Positions 15,207 through 23,705 are shown, counted from the stretch's first letter. The stretch is DNA of 64,000 nucleotides from Enterococcus rotai (GCF_001465345.1 NZ_CP013655.1:1-64000); one strand, 5' to 3'. Translations and numbers: made by a program. Notes: generated from the letters alone by a model not told the origin.

Positions 15207-17543
15207 ATGAAAAAATACACTATCTATCTAAGTCTAGCCGCAATCACACTCTCTCTATCAGCTTGTAACTTCAACAAAACAAATGCGTCTAACAAATCAG
15301 AAGAGCTGATCGTCAACAAAGAAATCGAGAAAAATAAAACGTATGCTAAAACAGATTTCTCTTTTGATGTTGATCCTGCAACTTTTACTGTTTCGATTAC
15401 CGAAAATGGTAAAAAAGCAGAAGTATCAAAACCACAAGAAGCAAAAGAAGTGACTGATTTAAAAAAGAGCAAAGATGAAATCAGTTGGACTTATCCGACT
15501 GAACAGATCAACGTCAAATTGAAAAAGGAAAAGAATCATCTAGCTGTGGCGCTCACAAGTTTATCCGATGAAGATACAACGTTTATCTGGCCTAAACTAG
15601 ACGCTAAAAATTATGTATTACCAATTGCAGAAGGTAAAACCATTCCGAATAATCAAAAAGAGTGGCTTGCTTATTTTAAACAAAACGAAGAATTATCAAT
15701 GAGTGAAGCTTTTTCAATGAGTTTTTTCTCGACCAACCAAGAAACATTCGCTACAACATTTGTAATGGATAACACGTTTAATAGTGATATGCTAACATCT
15801 ACCGAACCCCACCTTAAGTTGACTGCGAATCATCATTTTATTGGTTTCGACAAAAATAAAACATTGAATTATCGTCTTTATGTTACCGATAATGACCCTG
15901 TTGCGATCGCCAAAACGTATCAAATGGATCGGATCAATTTAGGTGAATTTAAGACACTAGATGAAAAAGAAAAAGATAATCCTGAAATCAAAAAAATGCG
16001 TGGTGCAATCCAAGTTTACTATTGGAATAGTCGTATCTTAACAACAGAAGATATCAAATGGGGTAAATTACCTAAAATGGTCGATGAACCTATTTTCCAA
16101 TGGATCGGTGAATTATTAACTCAGTATGGCGAAGATGGTTCTGAGGAATACCTAAAAGCACTAGCGGCATTTAAAAATAATGAAGGCTATAAATATGAAA
16201 AAAACACCTTCTTAACATCGATCAATTATGTACTGCTTTATCCACAATTTTACAATAAAGAAATTTTCAAAAATCCTGATGCACAAGCGCAAAAACTGAT
16301 TGACAAAGGGATCGATAAGCTAAGTGAACAAGAACGTTACGACTTAAATAAACATCTATTAGCTGGTGTTCTTGGTGATTTGACACCACCAATCAAACAA
16401 TGGGGACAAGCCACTTCTTCTGATGTTTTTAAAGAGATGAAAACATCAGGTGTCGAAAATGCTTGGATCGGTTTACCCAATTGGGCCAATGGTTTGATGA
16501 ATCCAACAATGGTCAAAACAGCAGCTGATGAAGGTTATCTGATCGGACCATATGATTCTTATCAGTCTATACAAGAAAATGCTAGTATTGATTGGAACAC
16601 AGCCTCATTTCCTAACCAAGAACTCTATGAACATGCCACTGTAACCAAGAAAAACGGCGAAAAAGTTGCTGGTTTCTTAGGGAAAGGTCGTAAATTAAAC
16701 CCAACACTGATTTTTCCTGATGTAGAAGAACGGTTTAAAGGGATCACTCAAAATGGGATACCATTTAATTCATGGTTCTTAGACACCGATGCAGCTGGTG
16801 AAATTTATAATGACTACAGCCCTGATCACCTAACTACGCAAACCGAAGATGTTGCTGGTCGTTTAAAACGCATGACTTATTTCGATCAAAATGGTCTTGT
16901 TGTGGGTTCTGAAGGCGGTAATGATTTTGCTTCAAAAGAAATGGCCTTTGCACACGGGATTGAAACTCCTGTGATCATGTGGTCAGATCCTGATATGCGA
17001 GAAAATAAAGAAAGTGAATATTATGTAGGAAGTTACGCTGCACTAGATGGCGGGATTCCTTCAAAATATAAAAAAGTTGTCCCGATCAAAGAAGAATATA
17101 AAGCCATTTATACTGATCCAGTTTATTCCCTACCACTTTATAAACTTGTTTATAACCGTTCTGTGATCACTTCTCATCAATGGGAATGGGATAGTTATAA
17201 AATCAAAGGCCAAGTTGGCGAGCGTCGCATGAGAGAATATTTATACAATACACCGCCAATGATGCATCTTGACAAAGAGGCTTGGGAAGAACACAAGCAA
17301 GATATTTCTGATAATGCGAAAATTTGGAGTCCTTTCCAAAAAGCGGCTTTACAACATGAAATGACCGATTTTAAGGTACTGACTGATGATCGTTTAGTTC
17401 AAAAAACGGAGTTTGGCGAAAACTTGTCTGTCATTGCTAATTTCTCAGATCAAGATTACGAAGCGGATGGGTTAAAAGTTGCCGGACAGACTGCTTTGAT
17501 TATTCATGATGGGAAAGAAACCGTTGTAAAAACGGAAGGATAA
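15207..17543 (+). CDS. Secreted lipoprotein, glycoside hydrolase of the GH101/GH129-like type
   Basis: A 778-residue lipoprotein. The signal peptide ends in the lipobox LSLSAC with Cys20 as lipidation site. An N-terminal beta-rich domain (residues about 30-250) is followed by a large (beta/alpha)-barrel-like catalytic region. Candidate acidic residues are in FNSWFLDTDAAGE and about 40 residues later in VVGSEGGNDFASKE, an Asp...Glu spacing reminiscent of retaining enzymes related to GH101/GH129, which act on alpha-linked GalNAc structures. The C-terminus is a small beta domain. AGGAGG precedes the ATG. Its promoter shares a motif with the GH73 autolysin gene, linking it to the two-component system between them. 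The family placement is from memory of pattern only, and the substrate is unproven. Confidence 0.7.
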   Translation: MKKYTIYLSLAAITLSLSACNFNKTNASNKSEELIVNKEIEKNKTYAKTDFSFDVDPATFTVSITENGKKAEVSKPQEAKEVTDLKKSKDEISWTYPTEQINVKLKKEKNHLAVALTSLSDEDTTFIWPKLDAKNYVLPIAEGKTIPNNQKEWLAYFKQNEELSMSEAFSMSFFSTNQETFATTFVMDNTFNSDMLTSTEPHLKLTANHHFIGFDKNKTLNYRLYVTDNDPVAIAKTYQMDRINLGEFKTLDEKEKDNPEIKKMRGAIQVYYWNSRILTTEDIKWGKLPKMVDEPIFQWIGELLTQYGEDGSEEYLKALAAFKNNEGYKYEKNTFLTSINYVLLYPQFYNKEIFKNPDAQAQKLIDKGIDKLSEQERYDLNKHLLAGVLGDLTPPIKQWGQATSSDVFKEMKTSGVENAWIGLPNWANGLMNPTMVKTAADEGYLIGPYDSYQSIQENASIDWNTASFPNQELYEHATVTKKNGEKVAGFLGKGRKLNPTLIFPDVEERFKGITQNGIPFNSWFLDTDAAGEIYNDYSPDHLTTQTEDVAGRLKRMTYFDQNGLVVGSEGGNDFASKEMAFAHGIETPVIMWSDPDMRENKESEYYVGSYAALDGGIPSKYKKVVPIKEEYKAIYTDPVYSLPLYKLVYNRSVITSHQWEWDSYKIKGQVGERRMREYLYNTPPMMHLDKEAWEEHKQDISDNAKIWSPFQKAALQHEMTDFKVLTDDRLVQKTEFGENLSVIANFSDQDYEADGLKVAGQTALIIHDGKETVVKTEG

Positions 17544-17582
17544 TAAATGAAGCAAGAGCTTATAAAATAAGTTTGAATCTAC

Positions 17583-17628
17583 AAAAAGCAGACTGAAAAT
17601 CGTTAGATTGATTTTCAGTCTGCTTTTT
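17583..17628 (+). terminator. Strong rho-independent terminator
   Basis: AAAAAGCAGACTGAAAATC and its exact complement GATTTTCAGTCTGCTTTTT form a 19-bp stem with an 8-nt loop. It is symmetrical and can work in both directions. Confidence 0.92.
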
Positions 17629-17809
17629 ACATATATGATGAGTCTCAACTTTCTCTTTGAATACTTCAAGCCGCTCCTATTCTTTATTTGAATGTCAAAA
17701 CAAAATCTTACTTACTAATTTGTAAGGATCACCATTCAATTGTAAGTATGATTGGCCAATGATGAATGATATGATTTGTTTATCAAATAAAGAAAGAGGT
17801 TATTTACCT

Positions 17810-18079
17810 ATGGATATCCCAACTACTGTTAGTTTCGCTATGCTTATTTCAACACTTTATTGCTCACTCTCAAAAAAGAAATCAAAGACAGTTTATTTAG
17901 TTCCAATCCTTTGTAGTACTGTTCTAATTATCTATAATATTTCAAAAAATCCGAATCCTTTAACCACTACAACAATTATTGCTGGTATTGCTGGAACTCT
18001 GATTTTAAGCTTTTCTCTTTGTAGCATTCTCTATTTTTTCAGAAGAGCACAAAAGAGTTCCGTTAGTAACACAAAATAA
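17810..18079 (+). CDS. Small integral membrane protein of unknown function
   Basis: An 89-residue protein with about three hydrophobic helices (TVSFAMLISTLYCSL, VYLVPILCSTVLIIY and IIAGIAGTLILSFSLCSILY) and a basic C-terminal tail. The ATG at 17810 is chosen because AAAGAGG lies 12 nt upstream; an earlier ATG (17759) lacks a ribosome site. No family is recognised. It stands alone between terminator-bounded neighbours. Confidence 0.5.
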   Translation: MDIPTTVSFAMLISTLYCSLSKKKSKTVYLVPILCSTVLIIYNISKNPNPLTTTTIIAGIAGTLILSFSLCSILYFFRRAQKSSVSNTK

Positions 18080-18107
18080 CCACATTTGATCATTTGTTAG
18101 CCTATTG

Positions 18108-18275
18108 CTAGTTCTCAATCAGATATGGGTCGTATTCTTTGAATTCTTCAAGACTGCATTCACTACATATGAGGATTTTTATTACATCATTTCCTATGAT
18201 TCCACCGGTTCTTAAATTCTTTTGATTTACTGGAACATATGACTCTATCCCCTGAGAAATACCATTTTCCTTTTT
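18108..18275 (-). pseudogene. Possible decayed gene fragment
   Basis: On the minus strand a coherent reading frame of about 55 codons without a start ends at a TAG (18108-18110). Its translation includes SYVPVNQKNLRTGGIIGNDV and ICSECSLEEFKEYDPYLI, with a CxxC pair. A second overlapping frame continues upstream, as expected after a frameshift. No family is recognised. The rest of the 18080-18482 gap shows only a promoter-like TATACT near 18447 before the next gene. Confidence 0.25.
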
Positions 18276-18482
18276 TTATTTTATTATCAATTTGATGAGA
18301 GCAACGAATACTATATTTTATGAATTGAAGTAAGTAATCATTTTTTCTTATGATTTAATCAGAGTTATTTATTTTAGACACTCTCCAAAAAAATGTTTTT
18401 AGCAAAAGCACAACTTGTACTTTAATTCACTTTTCTGTGTATGTTATACTGTACTAACAAGATACACTAAAGGAGTTAACTT

Positions 18483-18995
18483 ATGATTATTGTCCCTACA
18501 AAAAAATCATTACCACTTTTCAATGAATTTCCCGTCTCTACTAATACTTCAAGTTCAACTGAACGTTCTTTTTTCTCTTGGCATGCTAATTATTTTACTT
18601 TAGATAGAAAAAAGATCTTAGTGCTAGTAAACGATTTGTCCTTTTCCCCTATTGTGTTAGCTGATATTAATGCAACAAACAGACAGCATCTTTCTGATTA
18701 CATAAAAGAAGGCATCGAACATGTTTTTAGTTATAGTACAGACAAACCTTATCAACTAAAAAAATATTTTCTGAGAGCTGGCAGAATGGAAATTTCTTAT
18801 GCCCATAACCGCTCGATCAGCGGTATTAACAACAACATGATTCAAACATTGAAATCTTATCCTGAAGACATTGACCTGAATTCACGACTACAGACTTCTG
18901 TAATGGAATCCCTCGCCAAAACGCCCTATCGTAGTATGACTCCTGAATATTCTTTTAGTATTGATGTTGTAAAAAAAGAATTAGATAAGTTATAG
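18483..18995 (+). CDS. DUF6933-like protein of unknown function
   Basis: A 170-residue soluble protein with AAAGGAG 8 nt before the ATG. The pattern MIIVPTKKSLPLF, then RSFFSWHANYFTLDRKKILVLVND and later FLRAGRMEISYAHNRSISGI resembles the conserved unknown family DUF6933, in which an N-terminal beta-sheet segment precedes helices. No catalytic motif is evident and there is no signal peptide. It is bounded on the right by a bidirectional hairpin. Confidence 0.7.
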   Translation: MIIVPTKKSLPLFNEFPVSTNTSSSTERSFFSWHANYFTLDRKKILVLVNDLSFSPIVLADINATNRQHLSDYIKEGIEHVFSYSTDKPYQLKKYFLRAGRMEISYAHNRSISGINNNMIQTLKSYPEDIDLNSRLQTSVMESLAKTPYRSMTPEYSFSIDVVKKELDKL

Positions 18996-19024
18996 ACTGA
19001 AGCGACCCTATTAAACATTTCAAA

Positions 19025-19066
19025 ATCCAAACAGAAACCTCATTAAATAAAGGCTTCCGTTTGGAT
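19025..19066. terminator. Bidirectional terminator hairpin
   Basis: ATCCAAACAGAA and TTCCGTTTGGAT form an imperfect 12-bp stem between two convergent transcription units. Confidence 0.6.
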
Positions 19067-19108
19067 CGTTTAGTATATCTCTTATATTTTTATTTGGGAA
19101 TTGTACTT

Positions 19109-19366
19109 TTAAAACTTATCTAAATTTTCACTTTGCTTTTTAAATGTCTCTTTAACTTTTTTTCCAAATTGTCCTTTAACAGAATTACCCATACTCTCGG
19201 AAACAGTTGCCATGTTTGTTTTAACTGAAGCTAGCTTCGTTTCTCCACTTTGCTTTGCTTTTTGCTGATTGGTTTGCTTTTTCTGATTCATAGAATGACC
19301 TATTGCTGAAGCAATCGAATCTTTTTGTGCCTTTTTTTTAAGATCCTTTGTTACATCGTCTAACAT
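19109..19366 (-). CDS. Small helical protein, putative T7SS effector partner
   Basis: An 85-residue Lys/Gln/Ser-rich protein predicted to be helical (KKKAQKDSIASAIGHSMNQK, KGQFGKKVKETFKKQSENLD). The ATG overlaps the stop of the upstream gene by one base (TGATG), so the two are translationally coupled. It has no signal peptide or enzymatic motif. Its place directly after a TslA-like effector and another small coiled protein is like the paired targeting/chaperone proteins (TlaA/TlaB type) that accompany staphylococcal TslA. That role is inferred from gene order and size only. Confidence 0.6.
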   Translation of the reverse strand: MLDDVTKDLKKKAQKDSIASAIGHSMNQKKQTNQQKAKQSGETKLASVKTNMATVSESMGNSVKGQFGKKVKETFKKQSENLDKF

Positions 19367-19704
19367 CAAAAATCACTCTCTTTCTTTGCTAATTCCTGAT
19401 CAGATAATGTACGTAGTGCACGATAATAAGTTTCGTCTAACTCTTCTGTCTCTCGTTCAATTTGCTTTCGATCTTGTTTTGCAGCTTCATAAACCTCTTC
19501 TTTTAACCTATCTAACTTATGTACAGCTTGTATAATAAATTCTTGATCTGGAACGTAGTCTTTTAAATAATAGTGTGTCATATCTGCCACTTCTTCTAAA
19601 TCATGTATTCCCTGGTCTCTTTGAAAAAGAATATCGTCTTCTTTCTCTTCAAATTGGCGTTTTTTATTAAGATAATCTAGTTTTAATACTTCTTCTTGAT
19701 CCAA
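19366..19704 (-). CDS. Small coiled-coil protein, putative T7SS effector chaperone
   Basis: A 112-residue, strongly charged helical protein (KRQFEEKEDDILFQRDQGIH, RKQIERETEELDETYYRALR). It starts at TTG (19704) with AAGGAG 7 nt before. It lies 14 bp after the lipase-like effector and overlaps the next small gene. Two long helices without enzymatic motifs suit a WXG100-like partner that masks or presents the effector's C-terminal helical domain to the type VII secretion machine. No secretion ATPase or Ess gene is within the window. Confidence 0.6.
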   Translation of the reverse strand: MDQEEVLKLDYLNKKRQFEEKEDDILFQRDQGIHDLEEVADMTHYYLKDYVPDQEFIIQAVHKLDRLKEEVYEAAKQDRKQIERETEELDETYYRALRTLSDQELAKKESDF

Positions 19705-19718
19705 TAGAACACTCCTTC

Positions 19719-21026
19719 CTAGAAAAGTTGACTAGCCAAATCTTTATCACTTTGAACAAGTTTATCGATACCCGATTTAATTTCAGAAACGAGACTATCA
19801 AAGCTCTCACCCAACTGTTTCGCTTTAGCTATCTGTTCGTTATAAAAAGTGGTAGGTTCAGTCACAATACTAGCTTCTGTTGCACTAACTGAAGCTAATG
19901 CATCCATGATTTCAGATTCATTCAATTCTGTTCCTATTGATCGAGCATGTTGCAAGCCTTCAGACCAAACTCCTTCTGCTTCTGTAATCGCATCTTGATA
20001 GATTGTGATCACATCAATTAATCCGTCTTTCATTGTTTGAGAAGCAGTTGTTACAGCTAATAAAGCTTCACTATTATCTAAATAAATTTCTTCATTCTTT
20101 GATAAACCACCACTACTAGCTTTAAGTTTCTTTCTTAATTTTTTCAGTTCAGCAAGGTCCATTATTTTATAAGTACCATATAATTTCAAATACTCTTTTA
20201 CACGGGCTTTCGCTTCAGCATCATCACCTGTCCAGAATTTTCCATCACCATTTTTCTTTGCCCAATTTTTGGCAGCCAGTTCTACTTGCGCTTTTGTCAT
20301 ACCAGGGGCAAAGATACCATCTTTGGCTAAACGATCTAAATTTAGCGTGTCCCCGTCAAAGTATTTAGCAAGGGTATTATGTTCATTGAATCCTATTCCT
20401 TCAATACGTGAAACAGTTCCATACATATGATCACGTCCTGAAAGATTCGCCCAAGAATCATTTTGATATCGACGCAACATTTCAGGATTATTTTTTAGCC
20501 ATTTTAGTTGATCATCTGTGAGCGTTCCAAACTGATCTCGTCCCCAATCATCAAAACTTGTTGTTTGAAAACCCATTTTTTTACCATGTTCTGCGGCCAT
20601 TTTCATCATGTAGCCACCAGATTGACTAAAACCAGCAACATCAGTAATCAACCCGTTATGTTTAGCTATTTTATTTTGCGTTTCGTTTAAAAAGGCTTGT
20701 GCACCTTCATATTCGCCTGAAAGACCACCTGTGAAAGCACCACCTGCAGTACCAAAACCATTGGCTCCTGTTTCATTATGCATATTAGTTCCAGCATAGA
20801 CGACGGCTACATTATTATAATCAGGTTTACCATTGACTATCGGAGCGATAGCCATTGCGTTTAGTTGGCTATCTTCATCACTGGCTGCTTTGTTTATGAT
20901 TTGGTAATCTTGTTTCGTATTTGATATATCTAATCTAAGTTTACTGCCAATATTTTTATTTTGAACAGTATCTTTTGTCTCATCAATTGCTTTAGCTAAA
21001 ACTTCTGTTGTAATTTCATTATTCAC
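19719..21026 (-). CDS. TslA-like type VII secretion effector: N-terminal lipase fold, C-terminal LXG-like helical domain
   Basis: A 435-residue protein without a signal peptide. The N-terminal part has an alpha/beta-hydrolase fold: the nucleophile elbow is AGFSQSGGYM with Ser134, and a candidate catalytic His is His216 in GFNEHNTLAKY. The C-terminal 150 residues are long amphipathic helices (EEIYLDNSEALLAVTTASQT onward, ending IDKLVQSDKDLASQLF) resembling an LXG/WXG secretion domain. This reversed order, toxin first and targeting domain last, is that of the staphylococcal phospholipase effector TslA (family knowledge). Two small helical genes follow, as in tsl loci, and two membrane-anchored candidate immunity genes precede. 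A truncated copy of its N-terminus lies upstream at 21602-21958. Substrate specificity is inferred. Confidence 0.72.
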   Translation of the reverse strand: MNNEITTEVLAKAIDETKDTVQNKNIGSKLRLDISNTKQDYQIINKAASDEDSQLNAMAIAPIVNGKPDYNNVAVVYAGTNMHNETGANGFGTAGGAFTGGLSGEYEGAQAFLNETQNKIAKHNGLITDVAGFSQSGGYMMKMAAEHGKKMGFQTTSFDDWGRDQFGTLTDDQLKWLKNNPEMLRRYQNDSWANLSGRDHMYGTVSRIEGIGFNEHNTLAKYFDGDTLNLDRLAKDGIFAPGMTKAQVELAAKNWAKKNGDGKFWTGDDAEAKARVKEYLKLYGTYKIMDLAELKKLRKKLKASSGGLSKNEEIYLDNSEALLAVTTASQTMKDGLIDVITIYQDAITEAEGVWSEGLQHARSIGTELNESEIMDALASVSATEASIVTEPTTFYNEQIAKAKQLGESFDSLVSEIKSGIDKLVQSDKDLASQLF

Positions 21027-21039
21027 AGACTATTCCCTC

Positions 21040-21585
21040 CTAATATTCTAGCTCATGAATTTCCAGATTATAAATAATTTTAGCCTTAGGGCTACCTTCT
21101 CTAGATTTTTTTATTTTTTTAGAACCTAATTGATCTAGCTTGTCTCCTATATTAAAATTTCCAACAGCATTCTCTATCTCTAATTCAAGGAGAGAATCTA
21201 TATTATTAGGATTCAAAGAATGCTTTAGAATATATTTGTTTAAATCACCATCATATTCCGCTTCGTCAGTTAATGTGAACCTTACAGTAAAGAATTTATC
21301 TGAAGAAACAAATATTTTAGCTTTACTATTCACGTAATTTCCTAAAATAGAACTTCCCAAAATAGGTGAACTACGCCATTCAACTCCTACCCCTTCCCAC
21401 TCAATTTTTTCAATACCTTCATAATTTTTAACCAAATAATCAGTTACATAGTTTTGAATGAGTTCAATCCCATCTTGATAGCTTTTTTCTACAGCTTTCT
21501 TATCCATATATTTTTTTCCTCCTATACATATAATGAAGAGCAGAACCATTCCTAGTAATGTTGCTAAAATCCATTTCTTTTTCAT
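21040..21585 (-). CDS. Membrane-anchored candidate immunity protein (copy B)
   Basis: A 181-residue protein with an N-terminal hydrophobic anchor (WILATLLGMVLLFIICIGG, no lipobox Cys spacing) and an extracytoplasmic alpha/beta domain of about 150 residues. It is closely similar to the protein at 21975-22505; both share DKKAVEKSYQDG and KNYEGIEKIEW. It sits 13 bp before the lipase-like effector. In TslA systems a cell-surface cystatin-like protein neutralises the effector; the size, location and one-helix-plus-four-strand look fit that role, but this is inference. Confidence 0.6.
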   Translation of the reverse strand: MKKKWILATLLGMVLLFIICIGGKKYMDKKAVEKSYQDGIELIQNYVTDYLVKNYEGIEKIEWEGVGVEWRSSPILGSSILGNYVNSKAKIFVSSDKFFTVRFTLTDEAEYDGDLNKYILKHSLNPNNIDSLLELEIENAVGNFNIGDKLDQLGSKKIKKSREGSPKAKIIYNLEIHELEY

Positions 21586-21601
21586 TTCTTCACCACCTAA
21601 A

Positions 21602-21958
21602 TTAATGCCCTGTTCTTATGTAAGAATAACAATATGATCGACATATAGCAATCTTTTTCGTACGTCCCCTTCTTGACTGTCTATGTAACTTATTTTCTTC
21701 TGTCTTATTATGTCCGTTGCTTCCAGCATAGACGACGGCTACATTATTATAATCAGGTTTACCATTGACTATCGGAGCGATAGCCATTGCATTTAGTTGG
21801 CTATCTTCATCACTGGCTGCTTTGTTTAGAATTTGGTAGTCTTTTGATGAGTTTTCAATTTCTAATTTAATTGTATCTCCGATATTTTGATTTTGAACAG
21901 TATCCTTGGTTTTATCAATAGCTTTTGCTAGAACCTCTGTTGTAATTTCGTTACTCAT
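21602..21958 (-). pseudogene. Truncated duplicate of the TslA-like effector N-terminus
   Basis: The first about 82 residues (EITTEVLAKAIDKTKDTVQN through GKPDYNNVAVVYAGSNGHN) are nearly identical to the start of the full effector at 19719-21026. The frame then passes into unrelated basic sequence and ends at 118 residues, before the catalytic Ser region. It is flanked by the two paralogous immunity-like genes. This is the product of a tandem duplication of an immunity-effector pair followed by loss of most of one effector, or a recombination reservoir for swapping effector ends. Confidence 0.75.
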
Positions 21959-21974
21959 AAAATATCTACCCCCA

Positions 21975-22505
21975 CTAGTAAGTCAACTCATGAATTTCTT
22001 TATTGTAAATAACTTGAGCGTTTGGACTTCCTGAACTATTTTTCTTTATATTCTTAAAAACTAGCTTGTCTTTTTCTTTAAGCTGTCTAGTGGTATTTCC
22101 TATCTCCATTTCTATAATCGAATCTAAGTTAGTAGGGTTCAGATAGTCTTTTAAAACATATTTTTTTGAATTATCATCATACTCTGCTTCCTCAGTAAGA
22201 GTAAATCTTATAATGAAAAAGTCCTTTTCAGAAACAAATATTCTAGCTTTACTATTCACATAATTTCCTAAAATAGAAGCGCCAAAAGTAGGAGAACTTC
22301 GCCATTCTACCCCTACCCCTTGCCACTCAATTTTTTCAATTCCTTCATAATTTTTAACTAAATAATCTGTTACATAGTTTTGGACAAGTTCCATTCCATC
22401 TTGATAACTTTTTTCTACTGCTTTTTTATCCATATATTTTTTCCCTCCCATAAGTAAACTGACAAATAAAATAATTCCTAATATAATCCCAAGCTTCTTC
22501 TTCAA
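21975..22505 (-). CDS. Membrane-anchored candidate immunity protein (copy A)
   Basis: A 176-residue paralogue of the protein at 21040-21585. An N-terminal transmembrane anchor (LGIILGIILFVSLLMGG) is followed by the shared domain (KNYEGIEKIEWQGVGVEWRS, then GNYVNSKARIFVSEKDFF). Divergence is concentrated in the C-terminal third, as in immunity proteins co-evolving with different effectors. It is followed by the truncated effector copy. A terminator separates it from the WXG100 pseudogene upstream, so it needs its own promoter or read-through. Confidence 0.6.
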   Translation of the reverse strand: MKKKLGIILGIILFVSLLMGGKKYMDKKAVEKSYQDGMELVQNYVTDYLVKNYEGIEKIEWQGVGVEWRSSPTFGASILGNYVNSKARIFVSEKDFFIIRFTLTEEAEYDDNSKKYVLKDYLNPTNLDSIIEMEIGNTTRQLKEKDKLVFKNIKKNSSGSPNAQVIYNKEIHELTY

Positions 22506-22535
22506 TTCCTCACCACCGAATATTTTAGATTACTA

Positions 22536-22568
22536 GAAAAAAGATCTGGAGACAATCGCTCCAGATCT
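22536..22568 (-). terminator. Terminator after the WXG100 gene
   Basis: AGATCTGGAG (22542-22551) pairs with CTCCAGATCT (22559-22568). On the minus strand the stem is followed by six T residues. Confidence 0.88.
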
Positions 22569-22579
22569 CTCTAAAATTC

Positions 22580-22883
22580 TTATAGCCCACGACCAATCGC
22601 AGAAGAAATATTTTGATCTGTTTCTTCTACAATAGTTGCAACTTCGTTCAATTGTTTGTTAATCTGCTCTAACAGCTCCGCAAACTCACTTACTTTTGGT
22701 TTCAAGGCAGTGAATTGATCATTAAAGCTGTCAAACCCTGAACAAGATACAATTCCCTTGAATTGTATCTTGTTCAGATTGTAGTTTTTGTAGAATGTCT
22801 TGAACCTGTTGTGATCCATCCGTATATTTTGTAGCGGACGTGCGTAGCTCTTGTGGTGATAATTTAATGCGATCTCCAGCCAT
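22580..22883 (-). pseudogene. WXG100-family protein gene, disrupted at the WxG motif
   Basis: The ATG at 22883 has GGAG upstream and the product starts MAGDRIKLSPQELRTSATKY, a typical WXG100/EsxA-like N-terminus. At about codon 41, where the hallmark Trp-x-Gly should follow IQGN, the sequence is replaced by an inverted copy of the preceding 18 bp. This removes the motif, shifts frame by +1 and gives an early stop. The second half continues in another frame (GFDSFNDQFTALKPKVSEF to the end at 22580). The total of 304 bp versus 303 expected for about 100 codons shows a replacement, not an insertion. The reading of lost function is firm unless the sequence is an assembly artefact. Confidence 0.8.
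22738..22777. repeat. Perfect 18-bp inverted repeat inside the WXG100 gene
   Basis: CTGAACAAGATACAATTC (22738-22755), spacer CCTT, then its exact complement (22760-22777). The inner 6 bp (CAATTC...GAATTG) may have been present originally and primed a templated template-switch mutation. Confidence 0.9.
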
Positions 22884-23032
22884 ATTTAATTTCTCCTTTT
22901 AGAGTGAATTTCATTTTGTTATTAGTTTAACACATAAAGAGAAATATTTTTATCTAAATATTGAATAAAATACTAATTTTCTGATAAAAACCAAATTTAA
23001 ATTTCTTTAACTAAATTGAAGACATTTACATC

Positions 23033-23086
23033 AAAAAAGTGATCTCATCACAGCTGCATAGGATCACTTTTGAGTATACTCAAAAG
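23033..23086. terminator. Overlapping hairpins in the non-coding gap
   Basis: AAAAGTGATC (23035-23044) pairs with GATCACTTTT (23062-23071), and an adjoining 20-bp palindrome runs 23067-23086. They could terminate transcription in either direction. The gap 22884-23776 otherwise holds only gene remnants. Confidence 0.5.
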
Positions 23087-23151
23087 TTACATTTTAAGAA
23101 TAAACTAAAATAATCATTCTATCCTTCCCGAAAATAGTCTATTTTATATTG

Positions 23152-23352
23152 CTAGATCATATAACCCATCACATCAATATCCGAGGCATTTAGTTCAGTG
23201 ATTTCTACATCATTTTCTTTTGTGGAGAAGTGATTATTCGTAATTAACGATATACCTTTTTTTGTGCTACCACGTATCTTGTATACCTTTGGATGAACCC
23301 TTGTTATCTTTGATTGTTCTCTTTTTACTGTATCAAAAAAATCCCCTTGTAC
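23152..23352 (-). pseudogene. Remnant of an unrecognised gene, C-terminal part
   Basis: A 66-codon open frame without a start codon ends in TAG at 23152. The translation is well formed (VKREQSKITRVHPKVYKIRG, then FSTKENDVEITELNASDIDV), unlike random AT-rich DNA, and an in-frame stop precedes it. Further upstream, at about 23450-23690, other short frames resemble decayed small T7SS-associated proteins (GIETETSNAITGDLQTNVQI). The region appears to be the decayed edge of the secretion-effector island. Confidence 0.4.
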
Positions 23353-23705
23353 TCATGTAAATACAATACATAAAATCCTGTTTTCATAAATAATTTCTTT
23401 TCCCAAAAAAGTCATTTTCTGTACACTAAATTTAAATAAAACAATTAAGTACTTTATCTATAGACCATTTACCAAGAGAAATAGTACTCCATTAAAAAAG
23501 GAATTGACATTATTATTGATTTTAATCATTTTTACAGTAATCTCTTGATCACTTAATAAACATTTGCTTGTATCGCTGTCAATATGTTTGCTTAGCTACA
23601 CTTGAATCTGAACGTTCGTTTGAAGGTCTCCAGTTATAGCATTAGATGTTTCTGTTTCTATTCCTTCTAGTTATTTTTATTCTAGCAAGTACAACTTAGT
23701 TCTAA

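Noticed and set aside
22738-22777. The inverted repeat in the WXG100 gene as a transcription terminator
   Set aside because: No T run follows on either strand and it sits inside a coding region, with a separate terminator downstream.
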